Source: a virus
Length of the DNA stretch: 23,018 nucleotides
Reading direction: 5' to 3' (one strand)
IMG/VR virus record: IMGVR_UViG_3300017958_000076
Span: 1-23,018 of that record
Part shown: piece after piece, positions 17,506 to 23,018 of the stretch
Layout of the letters: each line of letters begins with the position of its first letter
Numbering within the stretch: the stretch's first letter is position 1
Position numbers and translations under genes: made by a program
Notes under the pieces: model-generated
What the model saw: only the letters and a program-made list of their open reading frames with translations
Databases searched by the model: none
What the model was told of the DNA's origin: nothing

Positions 17506-19101
17506 TCACCAGACCCCAATATCGTTCAACACCTCATGGACGGGATCTGGTGAGAAGTCCTCTGAGGTCGCTTCGGAGAAGAGTCGCCCAGTTGCTTGCT
17601 CCCACTTGAGCATCTCTTTGACGCCCGTGGGTCGCACTTTGGCGGCAACTTCTTCCACAAGATCATGTACTTGGTCTAGTCCCATAAGCGCAAGTGCTAC
17701 TGCCATGACCATATCATCATGCTTACCTGAGGGGGCTTCAACCTTACCTCTGGCGTTGAATGCTAGGCTATTCGCCTCGCTGATGAACGCACCGTCGATG
17801 ACTTCAACTCGGTTGCTGGTGATGAACTGGTAGAGCCTGCTCATCATCAGATTGCGGCTCTTCGAGTTGGTGTTGAAGCCGTAGCGTGGCGTCCACTGGT
17901 TCTTCGCTTTGTCCCAGTGCTGATCTCGGAACATGTGGGGGTAGGCCTTAGACATCATGTACTCGATGATCGACAGGCCGTAGCTGTTGCTTTCGATGAC
18001 AGCCAGGGCCTCGTACTTCATCGCCATGTCGTAGACTTCCTCTTTGTAGTCCGACGGCGGATCCTTGTCGTAGTACGACGCAACCATCTCGATCTTGTTG
18101 TCGTTCGTGACGTCGAGGACCATGAACGCTGAATAATCACCACCGGGACTGCCAGAAGCAGTATCAACACCAATCGTGTAGATTCGATACGGCTGAGGTT
18201 CTTTGTAAATCTTAATACCACGGGAATACCCTGTGACTGGCCACGGGTCGGGGAAGAACCGCTGTCCGGATGTGACGAAGGCGAGTTCCGCTGTCGCCGG
18301 GAACTCCTGATTGAAGATGAGCCAGTTGTTGGCACACTTGGTTCTCAACTGATTAACGAACCAGTTGGACTGCGTGCTGGTGAGCTTGTGCTTCCGGGTG
18401 TACTCCCGCTCCTTCTCCGTCAGGTCCTTGAACCTGCAGTGCGGGAGGTTGTAGCGTTCGTCGATCTTCCACCCGAGGAAGATCTTATCGAATCCGTTGT
18501 CTTCGCCCCAAAGCTCGTGGGCCTTGTTCAGGCCGTTGGCGGTGGATTCGAAGATGATCGTGGCGTTGGCTCCGCCGGTCTGGAAGAGGGCTGCGATGGC
18601 TGTGTCGATGTTCGACCAGAAGGCGTACTCGGACGCGTGGATGTACTGGTAGGTCTGACCACGGAAGCTCTCAGATCCGGCGCTACCGACAACGATCTTC
18701 GATCCGGTCTTGAACTCCAGCCTGTTGTCCCGGTTCCTCACTGCTGAGACCTTCATCTCTGCGGGGAGGTTGGAGTACATGAACTGGTACATGGTGAAGA
18801 GTTCTTTGGCCGCCGGGTCCGTATGGGCCACGACAGCGACTCTGGTGTTCTTATTAAACAACGCCTTCCACAGGTAGTAGGCGGCGATGACCGTGGATGA
18901 CCCGAGCTTACGGGCCTTCAGGACCATGGTGTGGTTGTTCCGCATGGTTCGCGAGATGATAAGCCGCTGCGCCTCATTGAGCTTAAGCGGCAAGACCGCC
19001 GAGTCCATCCCGACGATCTTGACGTAGTTCTCAGCGAAGTAGTGGAAGCTCTTGGCGCACTTCTTCAGTTCGCTAGCGATGTGGTCCCTGGTATTCAGCA
19101 C
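17506..19101 (-). CDS. Terminase large subunit (531 aa), ATPase-nuclease DNA packaging motor
   Basis: All signature elements are visible. The N-terminal ATPase has a Q-motif-like LNEAQRLIIS (41-50), a Walker A-type KARKLGSST (63-70), a Walker B-like HASEYAFW (155-162) with the catalytic Glu at 158, and a coupling motif FESTANG (184-190). The C-terminal RNase H-fold nuclease has IGVDTASG (310-317) with Asp313, AVIESNSYG (367-375) with Glu370, and KHDDMVMA (460-467) with Asp462/Asp463. The start is a GTG six bases after the H1-like gene's stop; no strong Shine-Dalgarno is present, so coupling is likely. Length is normal for this family. It is separated from the small subunit by about 2.9 kb, which is unusual. 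Confidence 0.97.
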   Translation of the reverse strand: MLNTRDHIASELKKCAKSFHYFAENYVKIVGMDSAVLPLKLNEAQRLIISRTMRNNHTMVLKARKLGSSTVIAAYYLWKALFNKNTRVAVVAHTDPAAKELFTMYQFMYSNLPAEMKVSAVRNRDNRLEFKTGSKIVVGSAGSESFRGQTYQYIHASEYAFWSNIDTAIAALFQTGGANATIIFESTANGLNKAHELWGEDNGFDKIFLGWKIDERYNLPHCRFKDLTEKEREYTRKHKLTSTQSNWFVNQLRTKCANNWLIFNQEFPATAELAFVTSGQRFFPDPWPVTGYSRGIKIYKEPQPYRIYTIGVDTASGSPGGDYSAFMVLDVTNDNKIEMVASYYDKDPPSDYKEEVYDMAMKYEALAVIESNSYGLSIIEYMMSKAYPHMFRDQHWDKAKNQWTPRYGFNTNSKSRNLMMSRLYQFITSNRVEVIDGAFISEANSLAFNARGKVEAPSGKHDDMVMAVALALMGLDQVHDLVEEVAAKVRPTGVKEMLKWEQATGRLFSEATSEDFSPDPVHEVLNDIGVW

Positions 19102-19107
19102 CGGTCA

Positions 19108-20436
19108 CTACTTCATCGGGATTTCCTTGGCGGCAATACGGATAGCACGCACAACCTTGATAGCCTCACCAGGCGTCATCTTGTCCGGGTTTATTTTAAG
19201 TTCCCGAAGGATGGCTTTTGCATCACCACCCCGCAGTTGATTCCATTTGATCCTTTTGAGGTCAACCTTCCCGAGCTTTCCGTTACCCTGCATGGCCTCA
19301 GCTAGCTTCATCGGGGCTTTCTTGGCTACAGCAGCAGCTTTGCTTTTCTGCTTGGGCTTAGCCTGCTTGGATTCGGCCTTCTTCGGCTTGACATTCTGCT
19401 GTTTGGGTTCGGCCTTCTTCGGTTTGACCTGCTTGGGCTTCGGCTGTGGCTTAAACTTCACCTTAGGCGCCAGCCCCTCGTTGCCGACGTTGTAGTCCTT
19501 CCCGCCCTTGATGCGGCTGCTCGGCTTCTTCTTTGGACCTTTTTTGTCCGCCAACTTCCTTGCTTGGGCGTACGCTTTCTCGGAAGCCCTCTTCTCAGCC
19601 GCCTTCCGGAGTTTCGTCTCAGCACGCTTAGCAGCGGCCTTAGCTTTCTTCTGCGCTGCCTTTTCAGCGGCATCCTTGGCGGCGCCTGCTTCCATCTTAG
19701 CATTTCTCGAGAACTTCGGCTTCGAACGCTGAGGCTTGAAGGCGGCCTCGTCAGATGGCTTCTGCTTTGTTGCCTTGGCGCTAGCTTTAGCCTCCCTTTT
19801 GGGGGTCGATTTAACACCGACGTTCTTACGCCCCGTAACCTTGCCTTTCTCGTACGTCACCTTCTTATACTTAGGTTCTACGACGCTCTTCTTGACTTGC
19901 TTGGCAGCTTCCTTTCGGGTTGCTGTTTTAGCCGCCTGTTCGGCGCCCTTTTCGGCCGTCTCCTTGGCTGCTTCCTTTGCAGCCTTCTGGGCGGCCTTGC
20001 GCCGGAACAAACGCTTGCCGCCCTCCTTGGCAGCCTTCTTCGCTCCTTCTTTGGCCAGCAGTGCTCCGCCACCACGAGCAAGCGCACCCAAACCACCGGT
20101 AAGCAGTGTTGATCCGATAGCGCCGTAGGTTTCAAGCATCCCCTCGTCAGTCAGGTTTTCCCACCTGTCCTTCCGGCTCTGCCTCTTGCGGGCAATGCCC
20201 TGCCGAACCTTAGACTCGGCCATCACCTTCCGGTAACGCTCGGTCTCAGCGGCGGTAGCCTTCCGATCGCCTACCAGCAGGTCGCCGGGCCTCAGGTCTG
20301 ACACGAGGGCAGCGATCTTGCGCCGTTTCTCCTCTGGGATGTCGTATTCCTTGCCCTGGTGGGTCACCTTGCCGGTCTGCGCATAACGAGCAAGCTGCTT
20401 GATGTTCTCTTTTGACAGGCGTTTGGGGGCGGCCAT
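19108..20436 (-). CDS. Histone H1-like Lys/Ala/Pro-rich protein (442 aa)
   Basis: An extremely basic, low-complexity protein. The N-terminal about 95 residues are more ordered (for example DIPEEKRRKIAALVSDLRPG). Residues about 104-128 form a Gly/Ala/Leu hydrophobic stretch (YGAIGSTLLTGGLGALARG). Residues about 130-300 are long Ala/Lys/Glu helices of the AAKEAAKETAEKGAEQAAK kind. Residues about 325-375 are Lys/Pro-rich, with a 12-residue tandem unit (VKPKKAEPKQQN then VKPKKAESKQAK). The last about 50 residues look ordered again, with ILRELKINPDKMTPGEAIKV. This resembles the C-terminal tails of histone H1 and bacterial H1-like proteins, which condense DNA. In a phage it could bind packaged DNA or ride with the genome into the cell; both are inferred. 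The ATG at 20436 follows a GGAG about 10 nt upstream. Confidence 0.8.
   Translation of the reverse strand: MAAPKRLSKENIKQLARYAQTGKVTHQGKEYDIPEEKRRKIAALVSDLRPGDLLVGDRKATAAETERYRKVMAESKVRQGIARKRQSRKDRWENLTDEGMLETYGAIGSTLLTGGLGALARGGGALLAKEGAKKAAKEGGKRLFRRKAAQKAAKEAAKETAEKGAEQAAKTATRKEAAKQVKKSVVEPKYKKVTYEKGKVTGRKNVGVKSTPKREAKASAKATKQKPSDEAAFKPQRSKPKFSRNAKMEAGAAKDAAEKAAQKKAKAAAKRAETKLRKAAEKRASEKAYAQARKLADKKGPKKKPSSRIKGGKDYNVGNEGLAPKVKFKPQPKPKQVKPKKAEPKQQNVKPKKAESKQAKPKQKSKAAAVAKKAPMKLAEAMQGNGKLGKVDLKRIKWNQLRGGDAKAILRELKINPDKMTPGEAIKVVRAIRIAAKEIPMK
19372..19428 (-). repeat. Near-identical 21-nt repeats with 36-nt period inside the H1-like gene
   Basis: Two 21-base units at 19372-19392 and 19408-19428 differ at one base (TTCGGCCTTCTTCGG then c or t, then TTGAC on the + strand) and start 36 bases apart. 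They encode the 12-residue VKPKKAE... tandem unit. A repeat of this kind can change copy number by slippage and lengthen or shorten the tail. Confidence 0.8.
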
Positions 20437-20440
20437 GGTC

Positions 20441-20911
20441 TCAGTGCTCCGTTTCGGATTCGAAGTATGCGCCGACGGCCCCGATAAGGACGCTTTCGAC
20501 GATGCGGTCCCGCAGCTTCTGGCGTGAATCTTCCATCATGATGTTGTGGAGGTCGCTCAGGACTTTGACGAAGCCCCGGCAGAAACGCTCCATCTCCTTC
20601 GGGTCCTCATCGATTTCGGGGGGGAAGGTTTCGACCCATTCTCGGGCCTTGGCGATGTAGTCTGCGGCCCCTCGCTGCTTCTTCCGGAACATGGACCGGT
20701 TGAGGCCTGAGAGGAAGTCATCGAGGTGGGTGAGTTCGATGCGGGTGATCTTGTAGGTGGCGCCGTAGGACTGCTCGCCAGTGATCGCCTTGGTCTCGTT
20801 GCGCCCTTCGAGGGCCGTCATGCCTGCCAGGTAGATACTATTGAGGGTCTCAGTGATCCGGAGCTCTACGTTGCTGCTGTGCATACGGAGTTTTACTTGT
20901 CGTTGGTTCAT
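20441..20911 (-). CDS. Uncharacterised protein (156 aa), between membrane cluster and H1-like gene
   Basis: A soluble, mixed-charge, helical protein. It has no signal peptide or membrane segment. The N-terminus includes NVELRITETLNSIYLAGMTA (14-33); the centre has LTHLDDFLSGLNRSMFRKKQ (about 60-79) and REWVETFPPEIDEDPKEMER (about 90-109); the C-terminus LIGAVGAYFESETEH. The ATG follows the preceding stop directly (TAG then ATG), with only a weak GGTGA ribosome site, and the next gene begins 4 bases after its stop. It is probably made with its neighbours. I do not recognise the family and propose no function. Confidence 0.72.
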   Translation of the reverse strand: MNQRQVKLRMHSSNVELRITETLNSIYLAGMTALEGRNETKAITGEQSYGATYKITRIELTHLDDFLSGLNRSMFRKKQRGAADYIAKAREWVETFPPEIDEDPKEMERFCRGFVKVLSDLHNIMMEDSRQKLRDRIVESVLIGAVGAYFESETEH

Positions 20912-21121
20912 CTACTTCACCAAAAAATTCTGAACGGCGAACTGGATCGCCGGTAGCAGCAGGACGATGATGGCTGTCTGCCTGTTCACGGTGGCCTCGA
21001 GGGTATCGAGCTTGTCACCGAGCTTCTCGGTGCGCCGCTCAGCGTCCCTAATACGCTCGGAGTTGCCTCGGATAACTGCCTCTGAGCGAGCCATCCTAGT
21101 TTCCATCGTTTCCGTGCCCAT
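20912..21121 (-). CDS. Small XhlA-like coiled-coil and C-terminal TM protein (69 aa), possible holin-accessory
   Basis: The chosen start is the ATG at 21121, where it overlaps an upstream-frame stop as TGATG and has GGAG about 7 nt upstream. In-frame GTG at 21133 and ATG at 21127 are less well placed. Residues about 10-45 form a charged coiled coil (for example RIRDAERRTEKLGDKLDTLE). Residues about 49-66 form a hydrophobic segment (TAIIVLLLPAIQFAVQNFL), and the protein ends in VK. This plan, N-terminal coiled coil plus one C-terminal membrane helix, is that of XhlA-type hemolysin/holin-associated proteins. A role with the holin-like protein in host lysis is plausible, but no endolysin is present in the window. 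Confidence 0.75.
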   Translation of the reverse strand: MGTETMETRMARSEAVIRGNSERIRDAERRTEKLGDKLDTLEATVNRQTAIIVLLLPAIQFAVQNFLVK

Positions 21122-21302
21122 CACCATCTCCACTCAAGGCCAGCGACGGCCTGCCATTTTGGCATGTCCCCTCGCCATCCCCCTGAAACTTCTGCGGCTG
21201 CTGTAACATCAAGTTTTCTCCTGATCCGGTGACGAACACCAGCGCGAGCATTCCACCCAGAATCATCCCCGATAAGAGACAAATCAAGCCCACCAGAATC
21301 AA
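21096..21302 (-). CDS. Possible small membrane protein in alternative frame (TTG start, 68 aa)
   Basis: This frame is the same as that of the holin-like gene, continuing after its TGA. It begins with a hydrophobic segment (residues 1-25, LICLLSGMILGGMLALVFV) and ends with a Gly/Asp-rich tail. The only starts are a TTG at 21302 or internal ATGs, none with a good ribosome site; a CTG at 21318 would have GGAGG at about 8 nt. Third-position G/C (about 63% by my count) is coding-like here, and higher than in the competing W-R-W frame. It overlaps the next gene's start by 26 bases. It could be real, nested with the other frame, or a by-product. Confidence is low. Confidence 0.35.
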   Translation of the reverse strand: MILVGLICLLSGMILGGMLALVFVTGSGENLMLQQPQKFQGDGEGTCQNGRPSLALSGDGDGHGNDGN

Positions 21303-21327
21303 AAGGGTCGAGACGTACAGGTCTCAG
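21121..21327 (-). CDS. Beta-strand-rich small protein ending in W-R-W, reached by -1 frameshift or non-standard start
   Basis: From the CTG at 21327 (overlapping the holin-like TGA as CTGA) the frame encodes 68 residues to a TGA that overlaps the next ATG (TGATG). The sequence shows three alternating hydrophobic strands: GWNARAGVRHRI, KLDVTAAAEVSGGW and KWQAVAGLEWRW, separated by short basic or polar turns. This alternation and aromatic C-terminus are typical of outer-membrane or other beta-sheet proteins. No ATG or GTG precedes these strands; the only alternatives are CTG at 21327 and TTG near residue 16. The frame is open upstream through the holin gene, so a -1 shift at 21345-21351 would give a 143-aa fusion. 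Which route operates is not settled. Confidence 0.55.
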   Translation of the reverse strand: MRPVRLDPFDSGGLDLSLIGDDSGWNARAGVRHRIRRKLDVTAAAEVSGGWRGDMPKWQAVAGLEWRW

Positions 21328-21551
21328 CCCTCCGAGTCCTCGGGCTTTCCCGAGGCAGCGGCCTCCAGAGCCGCACGGCGCTGCTTGGCCACGTCTTCCA
21401 TGCTGATCCCCAGGATGCCAGCCACAGCACCAAGAACGCTGGCGATGATCGCCTCGGTCGGCAGGTTGGGCCACAGGTGGTTGCACACGATCGGCAGGAC
21501 AGCAGCAGCAACGCTGAGCCACAGCTTACGGGACTTCATTTTCTCGCTCAT
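21324..21551 (-). CDS. Holin-like two-TM membrane protein (75 aa)
   Basis: A charged start (MSEKMKSRK) leads to two hydrophobic segments, about 10-26 (LWLSVAAAVLPIVCNHL) and 33-50 (EAIIASVLGAVAGILGIS), followed by a charged helical tail (EDVAKQRRAALEAAASGK, 52-69) ending in DSEG. Size and two-helix plan match small class II-type holins. The ribosome site GGGGAGGAG lies 5 nt before the ATG. It starts an apparent lysis-like cluster with the XhlA-like protein. The holin role is inferred; small membrane proteins of other roles look alike. A shift site sits near its end. Confidence 0.7.
   Translation of the reverse strand: MSEKMKSRKLWLSVAAAVLPIVCNHLWPNLPTEAIIASVLGAVAGILGISMEDVAKQRRAALEAAASGKPEDSEG
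21345..21351 (-). promoter_or_regulatory. Candidate -1 frameshift heptamer G GGA AAG
   Basis: The heptamer lies in the holin-like frame as TC(G GGA AAG), exactly the X XXY YYZ phase and the same heptamer as the lambda gpG/gpGT shift site. A GGAGG lies about 10 nt upstream, the spacing that stimulates -1 shifting in dnaX-type sites. Immediately downstream a GC-rich inverted sequence (CCGA-GGAC-TCGG with flanking GC) can form a short hairpin, though with almost no spacer. A shift would join residue 69 of the holin-like protein to 74 residues ending W-R-W. Confidence 0.5.
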
Positions 21552-21604
21552 TCGGTCTCCTCCCCGCCGGTAACGACGGTAACCATATCAATCATTTTCA
21601 CCAT
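21548..21604 (-). CDS. Possible mini-ORF (18 aa) between the basic 99-aa gene and the holin-like gene
   Basis: An ATG at 21604 inside the end of the upstream gene (8-base overlap with its stop) opens 18 codons (MVKMIDMVTVVTGGEETE) closing as ATGA on the holin-like start. Two further in-frame ATGs follow. It may merely carry the ribosome through to the next gene or be chance. No good ribosome site is present. Confidence 0.25.
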   Translation of the reverse strand: MVKMIDMVTVVTGGEETE

Positions 21605-21897
21605 TTCGCTTTGTCAGCCCAGAACGCTGCTGACATCTTACCCTTTGCGATATTCTTTGCGTGTCTGGATTTGAATGACTTGCGTTTCATCTTCATGCGT
21701 TCGGACTCACCGGCCTTGGGTTTACCTGCTGTGCTTGCCCCCTGCTCACCGAACCGAATCAGCTTAACCTGGTTGCCCTCTTTAGCCATCACCACATGAG
21801 ACTTTTTCGGGTGGTTAGGCGTGCGCTTCGTGACGTTGAAGCCCTTGAGACCGAGCTTCTTCATCAGGCGGCGGGCTGCTTCGATCCGCTCAGTCAT
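21598..21897 (-). CDS. Conserved small basic phage protein (99 aa)
   Basis: The protein has an N-terminal helix (RIEAARRLMKKLGLKGFNV), a strand-rich middle with TPNHPKKSHVVMAKEGNQVK and LIRFGEQGA (26-54), and a very basic C-terminus: KRKSFKSRHAKNIAKGKMSA followed by AFWADKAKW. I recognise this overall pattern (LIRFGxQG...KRKSFKxRHAKNIAKGKMSAxxW) from many phage genomes, where the protein is small and of unknown function. The start overlaps the 41-aa gene's stop (ATGA). It lies next to the small terminase, so a packaging or head role is possible. No biochemical role is claimed. Confidence 0.82.
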   Translation of the reverse strand: MTERIEAARRLMKKLGLKGFNVTKRTPNHPKKSHVVMAKEGNQVKLIRFGEQGASTAGKPKAGESERMKMKRKSFKSRHAKNIAKGKMSAAFWADKAKW

Positions 21898-22019
21898 TTC
21901 TTCTTCCGACGGAGCCGGCTCGCCGCTGCCTTGCGGGCTTTGAACTTGGCAGGGCCGGAGATGTACCCGGTGCCCTCCTTGAGGACATCTCCTGCCGAGG
22001 TTTTCTTCTTCGCAACCAT
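21894..22019 (-). CDS. Very small Lys/Arg-rich protein (41 aa)
   Basis: The ATG at 22019 follows the small-terminase stop by one base, with GGGGGAAG about 4 nt upstream, and the stop overlaps the next ATG (ATGA). The product is strongly basic (MVAKKKTSAGDVLKEGTGYI, then SGPAKFKARKAAASRLRRKK) with no hydrophobic segment. Such a peptide could bind nucleic acid or the terminase. Perfect tiling and a good ribosome site support it. The family is not recognised. Confidence 0.65.
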   Translation of the reverse strand: MVAKKKTSAGDVLKEGTGYISGPAKFKARKAAASRLRRKKK

Positions 22020-22020
22020 A

Positions 22021-22533
22021 TCACTTCCCCCCGTTAATCACGGACAGTTTGCCCTCCTGCTTGTCCAAGAAGTCCTCGAGGCTGCTAGCCCCCTGCTTCT
22101 CGTCCATACCCCAGGAGCGGCGCTCGTTCTTCTGAAGGTTGCTCGCCACATCGCCAGCCACCTTGAGAGCCTGCAGAACCTTCTGAGGAGCAACCTCAGG
22201 GTCGTTGGCCATTTCCTCGATGCGAGTCACGGTCTGGTCCAGCAAGCCAGCGATGCGGTGCGAGATGCCCTTGTGGCGCTCCAGCACACCCCGCATGCTC
22301 TGCTCGGTCTCCTCGATCACAGCGATCACACGACCCTCAGCAGCTTCCTTAGCCTCCTGAATGCTGGCCTTCACCTGCGTGATAGGAAGGTCCCACTGCT
22401 CCTTGGTCTTCCGGTTCCACACCGTCTGCTCAGACATCCCGTAGACATCAGCCAAGGTCTTCACAGGAACACCGTTAGCCCAATCCCGACGGACCATCTC
22501 CCAGACCTTCTCCGGAATCTTCTGACGAGCCAT
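22021..22533 (-). CDS. Terminase small subunit (170 aa), DNA-binding packaging initiator
   Basis: The N-terminus carries a helix-turn-helix: KVWEMVRRDWANGVPVKTLA leads into DVYGMSEQTVWNRKTKEQW (about 9-47), with the V-P-V-K-T-L-A-x-x-Y-G-M-S-E-x-T-V-x-x-R arrangement common in phage small terminases. Long helices follow (about 55-135, with AEGRVIAVIEETEQSMRGVL), as expected for an oligomerising core, and a short polar tail. It is the first gene of the minus-strand module, after the 485-base leader. The ATG at 22533 has GGGAG about 6 nt upstream. The small subunit usually lies beside the large one; here they are split. Family match is by motif and location. Confidence 0.85.
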   Translation of the reverse strand: MARQKIPEKVWEMVRRDWANGVPVKTLADVYGMSEQTVWNRKTKEQWDLPITQVKASIQEAKEAAEGRVIAVIEETEQSMRGVLERHKGISHRIAGLLDQTVTRIEEMANDPEVAPQKVLQALKVAGDVASNLQKNERRSWGMDEKQGASSLEDFLDKQEGKLSVINGGK

Positions 22534-22572
22534 GAGAAACTCCCTACCGACTCACCTCCCCTACCCCAAACT

Positions 22573-22695
22573 CTACCCCCAGAGCAACAACTCCCAAAAC
22601 CGAGGGTCAACTCGGACTGCCATTGTGGCAGGTGAGCCGCTAAACATTCTGATTCCTGAGGAAAATCTTAGATCCTTGAGTTTCTTGCGGCCCAT
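22573..22695 (-). CDS. Possible small ORF (40 aa) in the leader
   Basis: From the ATG at 22695 the frame reads MGRKKLKDLRFSSGIRMFSG and later TMAVRVDPRFWELLLWG, 40 residues to a TAG 39 bases before the small-terminase ATG. A TTG start at 22770 would give 65 residues. The VRVDPRFWELL stretch is faintly like the strand-helix of ribbon-helix-helix proteins. No ribosome site precedes the ATG. Probably not a gene, but kept because it is compact and adjacent. Confidence 0.22.
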   Translation of the reverse strand: MGRKKLKDLRFSSGIRMFSGSPATMAVRVDPRFWELLLWG

Positions 22696-22806
22696 GGTAA
22701 GGTACTGTCGTTGGCTTTCGCCACTGCGGAAGGCGGCGATCAAAAAGCCCGCGCAACACAAACCAAACAAATGAGACGAAGCTCGCTGCTCATTGAGCGG
22801 CTCCCT

Positions 22807-22816
22807 GGGGGGGGGG
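22807..22816. repeat. 10-base G homopolymer
   Basis: Ten consecutive G on the + strand in the non-coding leader. Such tracts vary by slippage and can alter promoter spacing; they are also prone to sequencing error. Confidence 0.85.
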
Positions 22817-23018
22817 AATAGGTAGACTTCGAAAATCTGTCTCGAGTTTGTGGGGTGATGTCACATGAAACCGCAACCACACCATCACGACCACCCCCAC
22901 GGCACCAGTGCAGCCACGCCAACATGGGCTAGCTAGCACCTAGCGCCAGCGGGTCGGCTGTGCCCCTAGGTTGCGCCCCTCCCGGTGTGTTGTTGGCCAC
23001 CCTGTTTCAGTCTTAACC

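Larger units (their letters stand above)
22534..23018. other. Leader / intergenic region upstream of the small terminase
   Basis: No gene is confidently present here. Contents: a run of 10 G at 22807-22816; an inverted repeat ACCTAG (22938-22943) with CTAGGT (22966-22971), enclosing a CAGC/GCTG stem; and the palindrome GCTAGCTAGC at 22928-22937. A 40-aa minus frame (22573-22695) is noted separately. No convincing -35/-10 pair was found on the minus strand, although a promoter must lie here or further right for the module. The stretch is a candidate pac/cos or promoter region; this is a guess. Confidence 0.6.

Noticed and set aside
22591-22613. Minus-strand TTGACC as a -35 for the terminase promoter
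   Set aside because: No acceptable -10 hexamer at 16-18 bases downstream.
21796-22635. 279-codon plus-strand ORF opposite small terminase
   Set aside because: Covers three supported minus-strand genes; no domain and shadow-like composition.
22676-22703. Possible plus-strand promoter (TTGAGT ... TAAGGT)
   Set aside because: The -10 match is only about half of consensus and no plus-strand gene is seen.
22736-22756. Possible terminator (GCGCGGGCTTTTT on the minus strand)
   Set aside because: The T-run has no matching upstream stem arm.
22740-22925. 61-codon minus-strand ORF in the leader
   Set aside because: Crosses the G-run, has odd composition (Cys/Arg/Ser) and no ribosome site; no support beyond being open.
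1-23018. tRNA genes or CRISPR arrays
   Set aside because: No cloverleaf-like segment or regularly spaced repeat array was seen by eye on either strand.

Overview
The window is one side of a tailed-phage (or prophage) virion module. It is moderately GC-rich and every supported gene lies on the minus strand, so transcription runs from right to left. A small and a large terminase, scaffold, major capsid protein, portal, head-tail adaptor and a probable tail nozzle are present. No tape measure, tail tube or sheath gene is seen. With three large helical internal-virion-type proteins at the left, this points to a short-tailed (podovirus-like) phage. The host cannot be named; I found no tRNA, integrase or bacterial gene.

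Layout in transcription order (right to left). (1) 22534-23018: a mostly non-coding leader with a 10-G run and small inverted repeats. (2) 20441-22533: small terminase, two small basic proteins, a compact membrane-protein cluster (two-TM holin-like protein, overlapping reading frames, XhlA-like coiled-coil/TM protein) and a 156-aa protein of unknown role. (3) 19108-20436: a 442-aa Lys/Ala/Pro-rich histone-H1-like protein. (4) 17506-19101: large terminase with complete ATPase and nuclease motifs. (5) 14629-17461: scaffold, major capsid protein and three small proteins. (6) 9519-14619: portal, adaptor and an 842-aa nozzle-like protein. (7) 6463-9522: three proteins of uncertain role, probably virion surface or tail parts, the first with a beta-helix-like ladder. 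(8) 1-6449: three proteins proposed as the ejection (internal virion) set, the last running off the left edge after 1252 codons.

Genes are packed tightly. Many junctions are stop/start overlaps (TAATG, TGATG, ATGA, GTGA, TAGTG), so translational coupling is probably general. Three short genes fill apparent gaps: 51 aa at 15145-15300, 56 aa at 14629-14799 and 41 aa at 21894-22019. The large left-edge gene is open from 3756 to base 1.

The strongest novelty candidate is the membrane cluster at 21096-21551. There the holin-like gene ends close after a G GGA AAG heptamer, the same slippery heptamer used in lambda gpG/gpGT. A -1 shift would enter a frame that lacks a standard start near its beginning and encodes alternating beta-strands ending in W-R-W. 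The H1-like protein between the lysis-like cluster and the large terminase is the second.
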